A stretch of DNA of 64,000 nucleotides from Croceibacterium_A sp044506885 (GCA_044506885.1 JBIQKC010000002.1:85372-149371), one strand, 5' to 3'. Positions 15,513-23,622 are shown, counted from the stretch's first letter. Translations and numbers: made by a program. The notes: generated from the letters alone by a model not told the origin.

Positions 15513-16234
15513 GACCGGCGTCCTTCGGCGACGATGGGCGAGAAGCCGCCCCAGAACATCCGCTTGCCGTCGAACGGCATTTCCATCGCGCCGGACTGCA
15601 ACCGCTCGTCGGCCATGACTTTCTCCCAGCCGGCGTTGCGGGTTTCCTCGTCGGGCCATTCGACGAACGAAAACACCACGCTCTCGCCTTCCTCGGCCTC
15701 GACCGAGCGCGGGAAGCTGGTCACTTCGCCCACCGGCGTATCGACGCCCCAGGCCTCGACGTCGCGCACCGCGCCGTGTTCGAGGAATATTCCGGCCGCC
15801 TTGGCCGCCATCTCGCGATAGGCGTCGCGCTTGCCGTTCGGCACCGGGGCGACGAAGCCGTCGATGTAGCCGCCGCCGGGCTTGCCTTCCTCGAGGATCG
15901 GCTCGAACCCGCCGTAGACCATGCGCTTGCCGTCGAACGGCATGTCCTTGCCGAACTCCTCCATGCGCGGGTCTTCCATCATCTTTTCGTTGTTGGCGTC
16001 GGCGGTGGCCTTGTCGGGCCAGACGACCCACGAAAAGACCACCTTCTCGCCTTCCTCCAGCGCCACGGCGCGGCGGAAATCGGTCTGCTTGCCGTCCGAA
16101 ACGTCGGCTTCCCAGGCCTCGACGTGCTCGATCGCGCCGTTGTCGCGGGCGATCGGCCAGAACTTCTCCGCCACTTCGCGATAGGCGTCCTGCTTGTCGG
16201 CGGGCACCGGAACGATGAAACCCTGGATGTACAT
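15509..16234 (-). CDS. tandem DUF1428 protein
   Basis: A 241-residue protein made of two DUF1428 units. Both show the same landmarks: G-F-I/V-V/A-P-V-P near the start of each half, YREVAEKFWPIA / YREMAAKAAGIF, HVEAWEADV / DVEAWGVDT, SFxWVxWPDxxT, and MPFDGKRMVYGGFEPI / MPFDGKRMFWGGFSPI. Single-domain DUF1428 proteins are about 120 residues with a dimeric ferredoxin-like fold, so this is an internal duplication that likely builds the dimer in one chain. It starts at ATG 16234, 15 bp from the end of the GST remnant. Confidence 0.88.
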   Translation of the reverse strand: MYIQGFIVPVPADKQDAYREVAEKFWPIARDNGAIEHVEAWEADVSDGKQTDFRRAVALEEGEKVVFSWVVWPDKATADANNEKMMEDPRMEEFGKDMPFDGKRMVYGGFEPILEEGKPGGGYIDGFVAPVPNGKRDAYREMAAKAAGIFLEHGAVRDVEAWGVDTPVGEVTSFPRSVEAEEGESVVFSFVEWPDEETRNAGWEKVMADERLQSGAMEMPFDGKRMFWGGFSPIVAEGRRS

Positions 16235-16248
16235 CGCATATCTCCTTG

Positions 16249-16594
16249 TCAGGCAGGTTCGGGGGTGAAATCGGCCAACTGCGCCTCGAGCGCGCGTTTA
16301 TAGGCCGCACGTTCCTCGCCGCGCGCCTTGTAGGCGGCGAGCGGCGGGTGCTCGGATACCAGATCGGTGTGGCGCAGGTTGTTGAGCACGGTGATCATGG
16401 CAATGTCGGCAACCGAAAAACGGCCGGCGAGCCAGTCCTTCGGGCCGCGGCGCGCGGGCGTTAAGCAGGTCGGTGTCGTAGGGCCGGCCGATCTCTTCGA
16501 GCGCCCAGCGGACGCGCAAGTCGCGGACCAGCCCGCGGGCGAATTCGGGCACCCAGTCGAAGGCGGTGACTACGGGACGCGAGGACATGCTCAT
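16249..16594 (-). pseudogene. glutathione S-transferase remnant with large internal deletion
   Basis: ATG 16594 opens a normal GST N terminus (MSMSSRPVVTAFDWVPEFA ... RVRWALEEIGRPYDTDLLNARA). About 45 codons in, the reading jumps, near 16445-16465, into a different frame that encodes a normal GST C terminus (DWLAGRFSVADIAMITVLNN ... ARGEERAAYKRALEAQLADF) ending at TGA 16249. Around 100 codons that should carry the cis-proline and the glutathione-binding site are missing, so the product cannot be a working GST. Its ends align with the intact GST at 13400-14065. The start overlaps the DoxX gene stop. Confidence 0.8.
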
Positions 16595-16989
16595 CGGTCG
16601 GTCCTTCCGGTGTCGAAGGGGAAGACGGAGCGGAGCGCCGGATGCCTCAGCCACAGCCCGCCCCACATGAACAGCGCGAGGTAGACCCCGAACAGCGTGT
16701 GGCTGAACAGCGGGCTGCCGACGCGGATATGCGTCGCCATCGCGCCGCCGAGCAGCGCCGTCATCAGCACCGCGCCCAGCACGCTGGTGCGCGGGATCAG
16801 GTAGAGGACCACGAACGCCAGCTCGAACAGCCCGATCATCAACGAATAATCGGGCCAGCCGAGATTCGTCAGCGTTTCCCCCGCCACGGGCATCCGCAGC
16901 AGCTTGGGCGCGATCGAGGCGCCGAGCATGAACAGCGCGAGCAGTCCCGTCAGCGCGTACCCCGTCAGCTCCATGCGTTTGGTCGGCAT
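16591..16989 (-). CDS. DoxX-like membrane protein
   Basis: A 132-residue protein with four hydrophobic segments (about residues 8-28, 48-66, 72-90 and 98-116), the DoxX/DoxD-like arrangement, including MPVAGETLTNLGWPDYSLMIGLFEL and the MTALLGGAMATHIRVGSPLFSH block. DoxX relatives are linked to thiol/redox homeostasis in membranes, which fits the glutathione-related neighbourhood, though no role is proven here. Its stop overlaps the broken GST start. It is 27 bp downstream of the VOC gene. Confidence 0.82.
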   Translation of the reverse strand: MPTKRMELTGYALTGLLALFMLGASIAPKLLRMPVAGETLTNLGWPDYSLMIGLFELAFVVLYLIPRTSVLGAVLMTALLGGAMATHIRVGSPLFSHTLFGVYLALFMWGGLWLRHPALRSVFPFDTGRTDR

Positions 16990-17016
16990 CGTTTCTCTCC
17001 CCCTTCGCTTCGCCGC

Positions 17017-17457
17017 TCAGCCGGTGGGCTGCTCGGCCACGGTTTCGCCTTCGGGAACCGCGCTCATGTCCATGAACACGTTCTCCCAGATGTGGCCGTC
17101 GGGATCCTCGAAGCTGCGGCCGTACATGAAGCCCATGTCCTGCTGCGGGGTCGGATCGGCCTTGCCGCCGGATGCCACCGCCTTGCCGACGATCGCCTCG
17201 ACGCTGTCCTTGCTGTCGTGGCCCAGGCACAGCAGCACCTGCGCGGTCTTGTGCGCGTCGGGGATGTCCTTGCTGGTGAAGGTCTTCCAGAAATCGTGCG
17301 TCAGCAGCATGACGACGATCTCGTCGGACCACGCCATCGCCGCCGCCTGTTCGTTGGTGAACTGCGGGTTGTTCGTGAAGCCCACCGTCTCATAGAACGC
17401 CATCGAGCGCGGAAGGTCCGTCACCGGCAGATTCAGGAAAATCGTCTTGGTCATCAT
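17017..17457 (-). CDS. VOC (glyoxalase-fold) family protein
   Basis: A 146-residue protein starting MMTKTIFLNLPVTDLPRSMAFYETVGF, with the VOC bab-bab-b pattern and the C-terminal YGRSFEDPDGHIWENVFMDMSA, where D-P-D-G-H-x-W/ME is the metal/substrate-binding signature of the extradiol dioxygenase/glyoxalase fold. It is the first gene of the long leftward detox run and is divergent from the HxlR regulator, with 71 bp between the two starts. It is therefore the most likely direct regulatory target. Confidence 0.88.
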   Translation of the reverse strand: MMTKTIFLNLPVTDLPRSMAFYETVGFTNNPQFTNEQAAAMAWSDEIVVMLLTHDFWKTFTSKDIPDAHKTAQVLLCLGHDSKDSVEAIVGKAVASGGKADPTPQQDMGFMYGRSFEDPDGHIWENVFMDMSAVPEGETVAEQPTG

Positions 17458-17512
17458 CGGCTCCTCTCAGGACTTCGCCGCGACTCGGCGCTTGCGATTC
17501 GTGGCCGATTGA

Positions 17513-17548
17513 GTTACTAAAAGCAACTATGAAGTTACAAAAAGAAAC
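17513..17548. promoter_or_regulatory. putative HxlR operator: two copies of a GTTAC-N5-(G)NAAC box
   Basis: GTTACTAAAAGCAAC (17513-17527) and GTTACAAAAAGAAAC (17534-17548) are direct repeats 21 bp apart, two helical turns. The first is a partial dyad. They flank and overlap the ATG at 17529 of the HxlR gene, in the divergent region with the VOC gene. That placement suggests autoregulation and control of the divergent operon. The assignment is inferred from position and symmetry only. Confidence 0.5.
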
Positions 17549-18224
17549 CGACTCGGTGGAAAAGCACGGCAAATGGTATCAGGACGCCTGCGGCACGGCC
17601 TTCGCCATGGAGCTGGTCGGCGAGCGCTGGTCGATGCTGATAATCCGCGAACTGATGCTCGGGGGCCGGCGCTTTTCGGACTTGCGGGCCAGCCTGCCCG
17701 GAATCTCGGCCAAAGTGCTGACCGAGCGGCTGGCGGGGCTGGAAGCGGCGGGCGTTCTGACGCGCGCGAAGCTGCCGCCGCCGGCTGCGGTGCAGGTCTA
17801 CGAGCTGACCGAATGGGGATACCTTGCCGAACCGGCGATTCAGGAGCTGGGCCGCTGGGCGGCGCGCTCGCCCGATCACAATCCGCAACTGCCGCTCTCG
17901 CCGGTCAGCTTCATGCTCAGCCTGCGCACGATGATCGACCATGAGGCGGCGCGCGCCTTCGACGCGACGGTGGGCTTTACCGTGAGCGGCGAGAGCTTTC
18001 TGGCGGAACTGCGCGCGGGCAAAATGCCGGTGCGGCGTGCGGAGGCGGGGGCGCCGGCGGACGCATGGCTGTCCGCCGATGCGCCGCTGCCCCTGCTGCG
18101 CGTGATCTACGGCAAGCAGCCGCTGGACGAAACGCTGAGCGCCGGGGGAGTGCGGCTGGCGGGCGACAAGGCGCTCGCCGAACGCTTCGTCGCCCTGTTC
18201 TCGCTGCCGGAAAAGATCGGCTGA
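17529..18224 (+). CDS. HxlR-type winged-helix transcriptional regulator with C-terminal domain
   Basis: A 231-residue DNA-binding protein. Residues about 14-105 form the HxlR winged helix: CGTAFAMELVGERWSMLIIRELMLGGRRFSDLR, then LPGISAKVLTERLAGLEAAG and the wing VYELTEWG. The C-terminal 110 residues (FTVSGESFLAELRAGKMPVRRAEAG ... LRVIYGK) resemble an SCP2-like ligand-binding fold, an arrangement known in alphaproteobacterial regulators. There is one N-terminal cysteine (C21). HxlR proteins usually sense electrophiles or aldehydes, which matches the divergent glyoxalase/GST cluster. The start ATG is embedded in the putative operator. Confidence 0.85.
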   Translation: MKLQKETDSVEKHGKWYQDACGTAFAMELVGERWSMLIIRELMLGGRRFSDLRASLPGISAKVLTERLAGLEAAGVLTRAKLPPPAAVQVYELTEWGYLAEPAIQELGRWAARSPDHNPQLPLSPVSFMLSLRTMIDHEAARAFDATVGFTVSGESFLAELRAGKMPVRRAEAGAPADAWLSADAPLPLLRVIYGKQPLDETLSAGGVRLAGDKALAERFVALFSLPEKIG

Positions 18225-18254
18225 CAGTCTGGGGAGGCAGCGGAGAGACCTGCC

Positions 18255-18893
18255 TTAGTGCGCTGCCCCGTCGAAGATCGCCTGTTCCTGCGCCGCAGCC
18301 GCCCGCCATCCCTCGCGCGCCTGCACCCGGTCGAACCACGCGGCGAGGCGGGGCCAGGCGGCGGCGTCGAGCCGCCAGCCGGCATAGCCGAGCGTGCGGA
18401 TCGTCGAAGCCACGGCAATGTCGCCGACGCTGAAGGCGCCGGCAAGCCAGCCGTCGCCCACCACGCTTTCGAGATAGGTCAGCGGCCGCTTGAGCGCCTC
18501 CTCGGCCGCCACGGCCGCCGCCTCGTCGCCCTCGACGCCGAAGATGTTCGGCTTGAGGAAGCGGTTGAGCACGATCGGCGCGCCGGTGGGAATGAACACG
18601 GTGTCGGCCACTTCCTCGAACCAGATCGCGCGGGCGCGCGCTTCCGGCGATGCGGGGAGCAGCGCGGGATCCGGGTGCTTCGCTTCCAGATAGGTGACGA
18701 TGGCGGTCGAATCCGCGATCGCGAAATCGCCGTCGCGAAAGGCGGGGATCTTGTGGAACGGGCTCACCGCCGCGAACTCGGCGTCGGGCGCTTGCGGATT
18801 GCTCGGCACGATCTCCACGTCGAGCCCCTTCTCCTTCGCCGCCACCAGCACCTTGCGCACGAACGGCGAAAGCGGAAATCCGTAAATCTTCAT
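18255..18893 (-). CDS. glutathione S-transferase family protein
   Basis: A 212-residue GST of the phi/theta-like bacterial type: MKIYGFPLSPFVRKVLVAAKEKG (catalytic Ser/Tyr region with SPFVRKV), SPFHKIPAFRDGDF (cis-Pro), ADSTAIVTYLEAKHP (glutathione-binding E/DSxAI), and the C-terminal GWLAGAFSVGDIAVASTIRTL. Convergent with the HxlR gene, 30 bp apart, and divergent from cobS with 85 bp between starts. It is the outermost member of the detox cluster. Confidence 0.88.
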   Translation of the reverse strand: MKIYGFPLSPFVRKVLVAAKEKGLDVEIVPSNPQAPDAEFAAVSPFHKIPAFRDGDFAIADSTAIVTYLEAKHPDPALLPASPEARARAIWFEEVADTVFIPTGAPIVLNRFLKPNIFGVEGDEAAAVAAEEALKRPLTYLESVVGDGWLAGAFSVGDIAVASTIRTLGYAGWRLDAAAWPRLAAWFDRVQAREGWRAAAAQEQAIFDGAAH

Positions 18894-18978
18894 CGATGCA
18901 TCTCCCCAGGGCTTCGACCCTCGCCCGCGGCTTTGCTTGTTGCAGGGCAATGTTACCGCGTCTAGGCACCGCCACGCG

Positions 18979-19962
18979 ATGAACGAGATGAGCCCAGCCC
19001 ACGCCACGCACGGCACCGCCATGGAAGCGCCCGACCGCGAGGTCGACGTGCGCGAAACCTTCGGCATCGATATCGACATGAAGGTTCCGGCCTTCTCCAG
19101 GGCCGACGAGCGCGTGCCCGACCTCGACGAAAGCTACGTGTTCGATCCGGACACCACGCTGGCGATCCTGGCCGGGTTCGCCTTCAACCGGCGCGTGATG
19201 GTGCAGGGCTATCACGGCACCGGCAAGTCGACGCATATCGAACAGGTGGCGGCACGCCTCAATTGGCCGTGCATCCGCATCAACCTCGACGCGCACATCA
19301 GCCGCATCGACCTGATCGGGCGCGACGCAATCGTGCTGCGCGACGGGTTGCAGGTGACCGAATTCCGCGAAGGGCTGCTGCCGTGGGCCTTGCAGCACCC
19401 GGTGGCGCTGGTGTTCGACGAATACGACGCCGGGCGGCCCGACGTGATGTTCGTGATTCAGCGCGTGCTGGAAACCGAAGGCAAGCTGACGCTGCTGGAC
19501 CAGAACCGGGTGATCCGGCCGAACCCGTACTTCCGCCTGTTCGCCACGGCCAACACCGTGGGCCTCGGCGACACCAGCGGGCTCTATCACGGCACCCAGG
19601 CGATCAATCAGGGCCAGATGGACCGCTGGAACATTGTCAGCGTGCTCAACTACCTGCCCGAGGAAACCGAGCGCGAGATCGTGTCGGCCAAATCCACGGC
19701 CGACCCGAAGCTGATCGCCGACATGGTGCGCGTGGCGGACCTGACGCGGCAGGGCTTCATCAACGGCGACATCTCCACCGTGATGAGCCCGCGCACGGTC
19801 ATCACCTGGGCGCAGAACGCCGAGATCTTCAAGGACCCCGGCTTCGCCTTCCGCCTGACCTTCCTCAACAAGTGCGACGAGGCGGAGCGAATGCTGGTGG
19901 CCGAATACTACCAGCGCGTGTTCGGCGTGGACCTGCCGGAAAGCGTGGTGGGGAAGGCTTGA
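18979..19962 (+). CDS. cobS: cobaltochelatase subunit CobS
   Basis: AAA+ ATPase of about 327 residues that, with CobT and CobN, inserts cobalt into hydrogenobyrinate a,c-diamide in aerobic cobalamin synthesis. Motifs: Walker A GYHGTGKSTHIEQVA, Walker B LVFDEYDAGRPDVMFVIQ, FRLFATANTVG sensor 1 and the C-terminal MSPRTVITWAQNAEIF. The N terminus VDVRETFGIDIDMKVPAFS is family-typical. ATG 18979 (MNEMSPAHATHG) is preferred; a TTG at 18937 would add 14 residues. A cobT gene usually follows, but here the next rightward gene is not cobT: a palindromic GIY-YIG element begins 38 bp after the stop. Confidence 0.93.
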   Translation: MNEMSPAHATHGTAMEAPDREVDVRETFGIDIDMKVPAFSRADERVPDLDESYVFDPDTTLAILAGFAFNRRVMVQGYHGTGKSTHIEQVAARLNWPCIRINLDAHISRIDLIGRDAIVLRDGLQVTEFREGLLPWALQHPVALVFDEYDAGRPDVMFVIQRVLETEGKLTLLDQNRVIRPNPYFRLFATANTVGLGDTSGLYHGTQAINQGQMDRWNIVSVLNYLPEETEREIVSAKSTADPKLIADMVRVADLTRQGFINGDISTVMSPRTVITWAQNAEIFKDPGFAFRLTFLNKCDEAERMLVAEYYQRVFGVDLPESVVGKA

Positions 19963-19999
19963 GGAGAGTTCGCTCCACTACGGCCCTATCCTCTACCTT

Positions 20000-20380
20000 C
20001 GTCATCCCCGCGAACGCGGGGACCCAGTAGGCTCTAGCGGCGGGAACCCGAAGTCCTCGGCCAGATCGCGCCAGCCGAGATTCTCCCGCTCGATCAGTTC
20101 GAGCTTCCAGACGCGGAGCCATTTCTTGATCCGCTTCTCGCGAGTGATCGCGTGCTCCATCGTGCTGTGCTGCTCGAACCACACGAGACGTCTGACGCCA
20201 TATTCACTCGTGAAGCCGGGTATCACACTTTCGCGATGCTCATGGATGCGCTGAAGCAGGTTCGATGTGACGCCGGTATAGAGCGTGCCATTGCGGCGCG
20301 AGGCCATGATGTAGACGCAAGGTCCAAAGTCGCGCTGCATCCGCAGAGCCTACTGGGTTCCCGCGTTCGCGGGAATGACG
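20000..20380. mobile_element. palindrome-ended repeat element carrying a GIY-YIG gene, copy B
   Basis: Two 29-bp inverted arms (20000-20028 and 20352-20380), each internally palindromic around CCCGCGNNNGCGGG, enclose a single leftward GIY-YIG gene. The left arm is itself coding: it supplies the last residues and the stop of the gene. The element lies directly behind cobS, where cobT would be expected. Related gene-deleted copies are at 3034-3192 and 24436-24522. Confidence 0.72.
20002..20340 (-). CDS. GIY-YIG nuclease-fold protein inside palindromic repeats
   Basis: A 112-residue single-domain GIY-YIG protein of the YhbQ/UPF0213-like group. The catalytic strands appear as CVYIMASRRNGTLYTGVTSNL (VYI...LYTGVT in place of GIY...YIG), with the conserved Arg in QRIHEHR, and the downstream VRRLVWFEQHSTMEHAITREKRIKKW that contains the metal-site Glu of the family. 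It starts at ATG 20340 beside one arm of the repeat, and its last eight residues and stop codon lie in the other arm. The family is a single-strand or structure-specific endonuclease fold; the exact substrate is unknown. Confidence 0.85.
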   Translation of the reverse strand: MQRDFGPCVYIMASRRNGTLYTGVTSNLLQRIHEHRESVIPGFTSEYGVRRLVWFEQHSTMEHAITREKRIKKWLRVWKLELIERENLGWRDLAEDFGFPPLEPTGSPRSRG

Positions 20381-20414
20381 AGGGCGGGGAGATGGGTCCG
20401 TTCTGGGCGGATTG

Positions 20415-21332
20415 CTAATTCGCCCCCACCTTCGCCGGCTCCGACAAACTCTGCAAGCTCAGCCCCGCCGGGATCGCGCTCGCGTCCTCGCCCGCTTCGT
20501 TGATCGTTGCCCGGCGCATGTCGCGTTTGTGGTTGCGGTAATCGTATTCGGTGCCGCGGTGGAGGGTGCAGCGGTTGTCCCAGATGAGGATGTCGCCCGC
20601 GCGCCATGTGTGGGCGTAGATAAAGCGCGGCTGGGTGGCGAAGGCGATCAGTTCCTCGATCAGTTCCTTGCTCTCCCCCTCGTCCATGCCGACGATTTCC
20701 TGCGTATGCGCGCCGACGAACAGGGCGGGGCGGCCCGAGGCGCTGGGGCGCACCACCGGGTGCTCGGCGCGCATGAAGGGCGCGAGCGGGTTGTCGTCGT
20801 CCACTTCGGCCCCGGCCTTGCGGCGGCTGTGGAAGTAGTTGTGGCGGGCGGTGAGCCCCTCGAGCCGGTCCTTCGTCGCCTGTGGCAGCGCATCGTAGAC
20901 CGCGCGCATGTCGATGGTCTCGGTCTCGCCGCGCTCGGGCGTGACGATCACCCCGCGCAGCATCGACCATTTGCTCGGCAGGTCGTTGAAGCTGCTGTCG
21001 GCGTGGAACAGTTCGTTGCCCTTCGAGATGCGGGCGCGGGGCGAGTCCGGATCCATGATCTCGCCATCGGGGCCGAGATTGGAAACATCGTAGAGCCCGA
21101 ATGCGACCCGGCCGCCGTTGTGCGGCTTGTGTCCCGGCAGTTCCAGCGGCCCGAACTTCCGCGCGAAGGCGAGGTGCTGTTCATCGTCGATATGCCCCTG
21201 GCCGCGTATGCACAGCACGGCATGCTCGCGCATCAGCTCTTCGACCTTGTCCACCAGCGCGGCGTCGGGCCGGGCGGTGTCCACGCCGGACAGTTCCGCC
21301 GCGAACAGGGGGTGCAGCTTGCCGACTTCCAT
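20415..21332 (-). CDS. TauD/TfdA family Fe(II)/2-oxoglutarate dioxygenase
   Basis: A 305-residue non-heme iron dioxygenase. The 2-His-1-carboxylate ligands are visible: H-x-D in LFHADSSFND near residue 109, and the distal His in WDNRCTLHRGTEYD near residue 258. The 2-oxoglutarate-binding Arg is in NHKRDMRRATI. The N-terminal LHPLFAAELSGVDTARP is usual for the TfdA branch, which cleaves aryloxyacetates or sulfonates; the substrate here is not predictable. The start is ATG 21332. It is divergent from the PBP1 gene, with about 130 bp between the starts. Confidence 0.87.
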   Translation of the reverse strand: MEVGKLHPLFAAELSGVDTARPDAALVDKVEELMREHAVLCIRGQGHIDDEQHLAFARKFGPLELPGHKPHNGGRVAFGLYDVSNLGPDGEIMDPDSPRARISKGNELFHADSSFNDLPSKWSMLRGVIVTPERGETETIDMRAVYDALPQATKDRLEGLTARHNYFHSRRKAGAEVDDDNPLAPFMRAEHPVVRPSASGRPALFVGAHTQEIVGMDEGESKELIEELIAFATQPRFIYAHTWRAGDILIWDNRCTLHRGTEYDYRNHKRDMRRATINEAGEDASAIPAGLSLQSLSEPAKVGAN

Positions 21333-21465
21333 CGTCCTCTCCGTGCGCGCTGTTTCGTGCAGCCAATGCTTAGCTTGCTAATGAAATCGCCGCGCCAGCG
21401 CAAGAGAGATGCGGTAGATGCAAAACCGCTCGCCTTTGCTGTGTTGGCAGGTTAACACAGTGGCG

Positions 21466-23622
21466 ATGGGCATCTTCGGGCGGATCGGAGCATGGGGCGG
21501 CAGGCGCAACGCCGCGCCCGAACCGCGCGGCCATTGGGAGGATGTCCCCTATTCGCCGCTCTACGACGAGGACGGGCCGGGCGATCCCGAGTTCGGGGCG
21601 TGGCTGGACGAGAAACTGGGGCTCGGCCCGACGGCCGGTTCGGCCACGGCAGGCGAGCCGACGGAGCCGGCGCAGCCGAAGCGGCGCACGCGCTGGTGGT
21701 GGATAAAGCGCGCCTTGGCCGGTTTCGCGCTCGCCTTTGCCCTGCTGCTGGCGTGGCTGGCGATCACCGCGCCGCTGTCCAAGTCGCTCCAGCCGATCGC
21801 GCCGCCGCAGATCACGCTGCTCGCCGCCGACGGCACGCCGATCGCGCGCAACGGGGCGAATGTGGACAACCCGGTCGTGGTGGCCGACCTGCCGCCGCAC
21901 GTGGTGCAGGCGTTCCTCGCCATAGAAGACCGGCGGTTCTATTCGCACTGGGGCGTCGATCCGCGCGGCATCGCGCGCGCGGCGTGGAGCAACCTCGCTA
22001 CCGGGCGCACTCAGGGCGGCAGCACGATCACCCAGCAGCTCGCCAAGTTCACCTTCCTCAATTCGGAACAGAGCCTGACGCGCAAGGCGCGCGAGGCGCT
22101 GATCGCCTTCTGGCTCGAAGCCTGGCTGACCAAGGACGAGATTCTCGAACGCTACCTGTCGAACGCCTATTTCGGCGACAACGCCTACGGGCTGCGCGCC
22201 GCCTCGCTGCACTATTTCTACCGCCAGCCGGAGAACCTCACTCCGGCGCAGGCGGCGATGCTGGCGGGCCTGTTGCAGGCGCCTTCGCGCTTCGCGCCGA
22301 CGCGCAATTACGATCGCGCGGAGGAGCGGATGGAGCTGGTGGTGCGATCGATGGTCGATGCCGGATACCTGACGCAGGCCGAAGCTCGCGCCATGCGCCC
22401 CCCGGCGCTCGACGTGCGGACGAAGAACGACGTGCCCACCGGAACCTATTTCGCCGACTGGGCGCTACCCGAGGCGCGGCGGCTGACGCAGGCCAGCTAT
22501 GCCCGGCAGACGATCGCCACCACGCTCGATTCGCGCTTGCAGAACATCGCCCGCCGGGTCGTCTCGCGCGCGCCGCTGGGCGGGGCGGAAGTGGCGCTGG
22601 TGGCGATGCGCCCGAACGGCGAGGTGGTGGCGATGATCGGCGGGCGCGATTACGCCACATCGCCGTTCAACCGCGCCACGCAGGCGCGCCGCCAGCCGGG
22701 CTCGACCTTCAAGCTGTTCGTCTGGCTCGCCGCGCTCAAGGCGGGGATGGACCCGAACGATACCATCGCCAACACGCCGATAGAGCAGGGGGCGTATCGT
22801 CCGCGCAACGCGGGCGGAGCCTATTCGGATACGATCACGCTCGCCGACGCCTTCGCCCGGTCGAGCAATGTCGCGGCGGTGCGGCTGTTCGGCGCGGTGG
22901 GCGACGAGGCGGTGATCGAGGCGGCGCGCGACCTTGGCGTCGTCTCGCCGCTGCCCGAAGGCGATCCGAGCATGGCGCTCGGCACCAGCACGATGACCTT
23001 GCTGGAGCTGACGGCCGCCTACGCCGGTATCGCCGCCAACGCCTTCCCGGTGGAGCCGACCGCTTTCGCGGCAAGCGAGCCGGGCTGGCTCGACTGGCTG
23101 TGGAACCGCAAGGGCAGCCTCTCCTCGCGCGAGCACGAGGCGATGGAGCGGATGCTGCGCCAGGCGATCAACAGCGGCACCGGCCGCGCGGCCACGCTGC
23201 GCGGGCCGAACTTCGGCAAGACCGGGACCACGCAGGACAACCGCGATGCGCTGTTCGTCGGCTATGCCGGCGATCTGGTGGTAGGCGTGTGGATCGGCAA
23301 CGACGACAACTCGCCGCTGGCCGGCGTGTCCGGCGGCGGACTGCCGGCGCGGATCTGGAAGGACTTCATGCAGCAGGCCCTGGGCGAGCGCGCCGCGCCG
23401 GCGCGCCCGCAGCCCGCGCCCGATCCGTCCGGACCGGTCCAGCCGCTCGACATCCCCGACGTTCCCGCCGTCCCGCTGGGCGACAGCGGCGCGACCATCG
23501 GCGTGCGCGATGGCGGCGCGGTGATTTCCGGCGAGGTCGATGGCGTGCCGATCGACGTGCGCATCGACGGGCAAGGCATCCGCGTGGAACCGGGCGCGCG
23601 GGAGGCCGCTCCTGTGGAATAG
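21466..23622 (+). CDS. class A penicillin-binding protein (PBP1A-type)
   Basis: Bifunctional peptidoglycan glycosyltransferase/transpeptidase, about 718 residues. One N-terminal membrane anchor (residues about 84-103) follows a cytoplasmic tail. The GT51 domain has EDRRFYSHWGVDPRGIARA and GGSTITQQLAKF; the transpeptidase has the SxxK motif in RQPGSTFKLFVW, SxN in ARSSNVAAVRL and KTGTTQDNRDALFVGY. The C terminus is a proline-rich tail. ATG 21466 (MGIFGRIGAWGG) is chosen as start over an upstream ATG at 21418. TruA and fmt follow on the opposite strand. Confidence 0.94.
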   Translation: MGIFGRIGAWGGRRNAAPEPRGHWEDVPYSPLYDEDGPGDPEFGAWLDEKLGLGPTAGSATAGEPTEPAQPKRRTRWWWIKRALAGFALAFALLLAWLAITAPLSKSLQPIAPPQITLLAADGTPIARNGANVDNPVVVADLPPHVVQAFLAIEDRRFYSHWGVDPRGIARAAWSNLATGRTQGGSTITQQLAKFTFLNSEQSLTRKAREALIAFWLEAWLTKDEILERYLSNAYFGDNAYGLRAASLHYFYRQPENLTPAQAAMLAGLLQAPSRFAPTRNYDRAEERMELVVRSMVDAGYLTQAEARAMRPPALDVRTKNDVPTGTYFADWALPEARRLTQASYARQTIATTLDSRLQNIARRVVSRAPLGGAEVALVAMRPNGEVVAMIGGRDYATSPFNRATQARRQPGSTFKLFVWLAALKAGMDPNDTIANTPIEQGAYRPRNAGGAYSDTITLADAFARSSNVAAVRLFGAVGDEAVIEAARDLGVVSPLPEGDPSMALGTSTMTLLELTAAYAGIAANAFPVEPTAFAASEPGWLDWLWNRKGSLSSREHEAMERMLRQAINSGTGRAATLRGPNFGKTGTTQDNRDALFVGYAGDLVVGVWIGNDDNSPLAGVSGGGLPARIWKDFMQQALGERAAPARPQPAPDPSGPVQPLDIPDVPAVPLGDSGATIGVRDGGAVISGEVDGVPIDVRIDGQGIRVEPGAREAAPVE

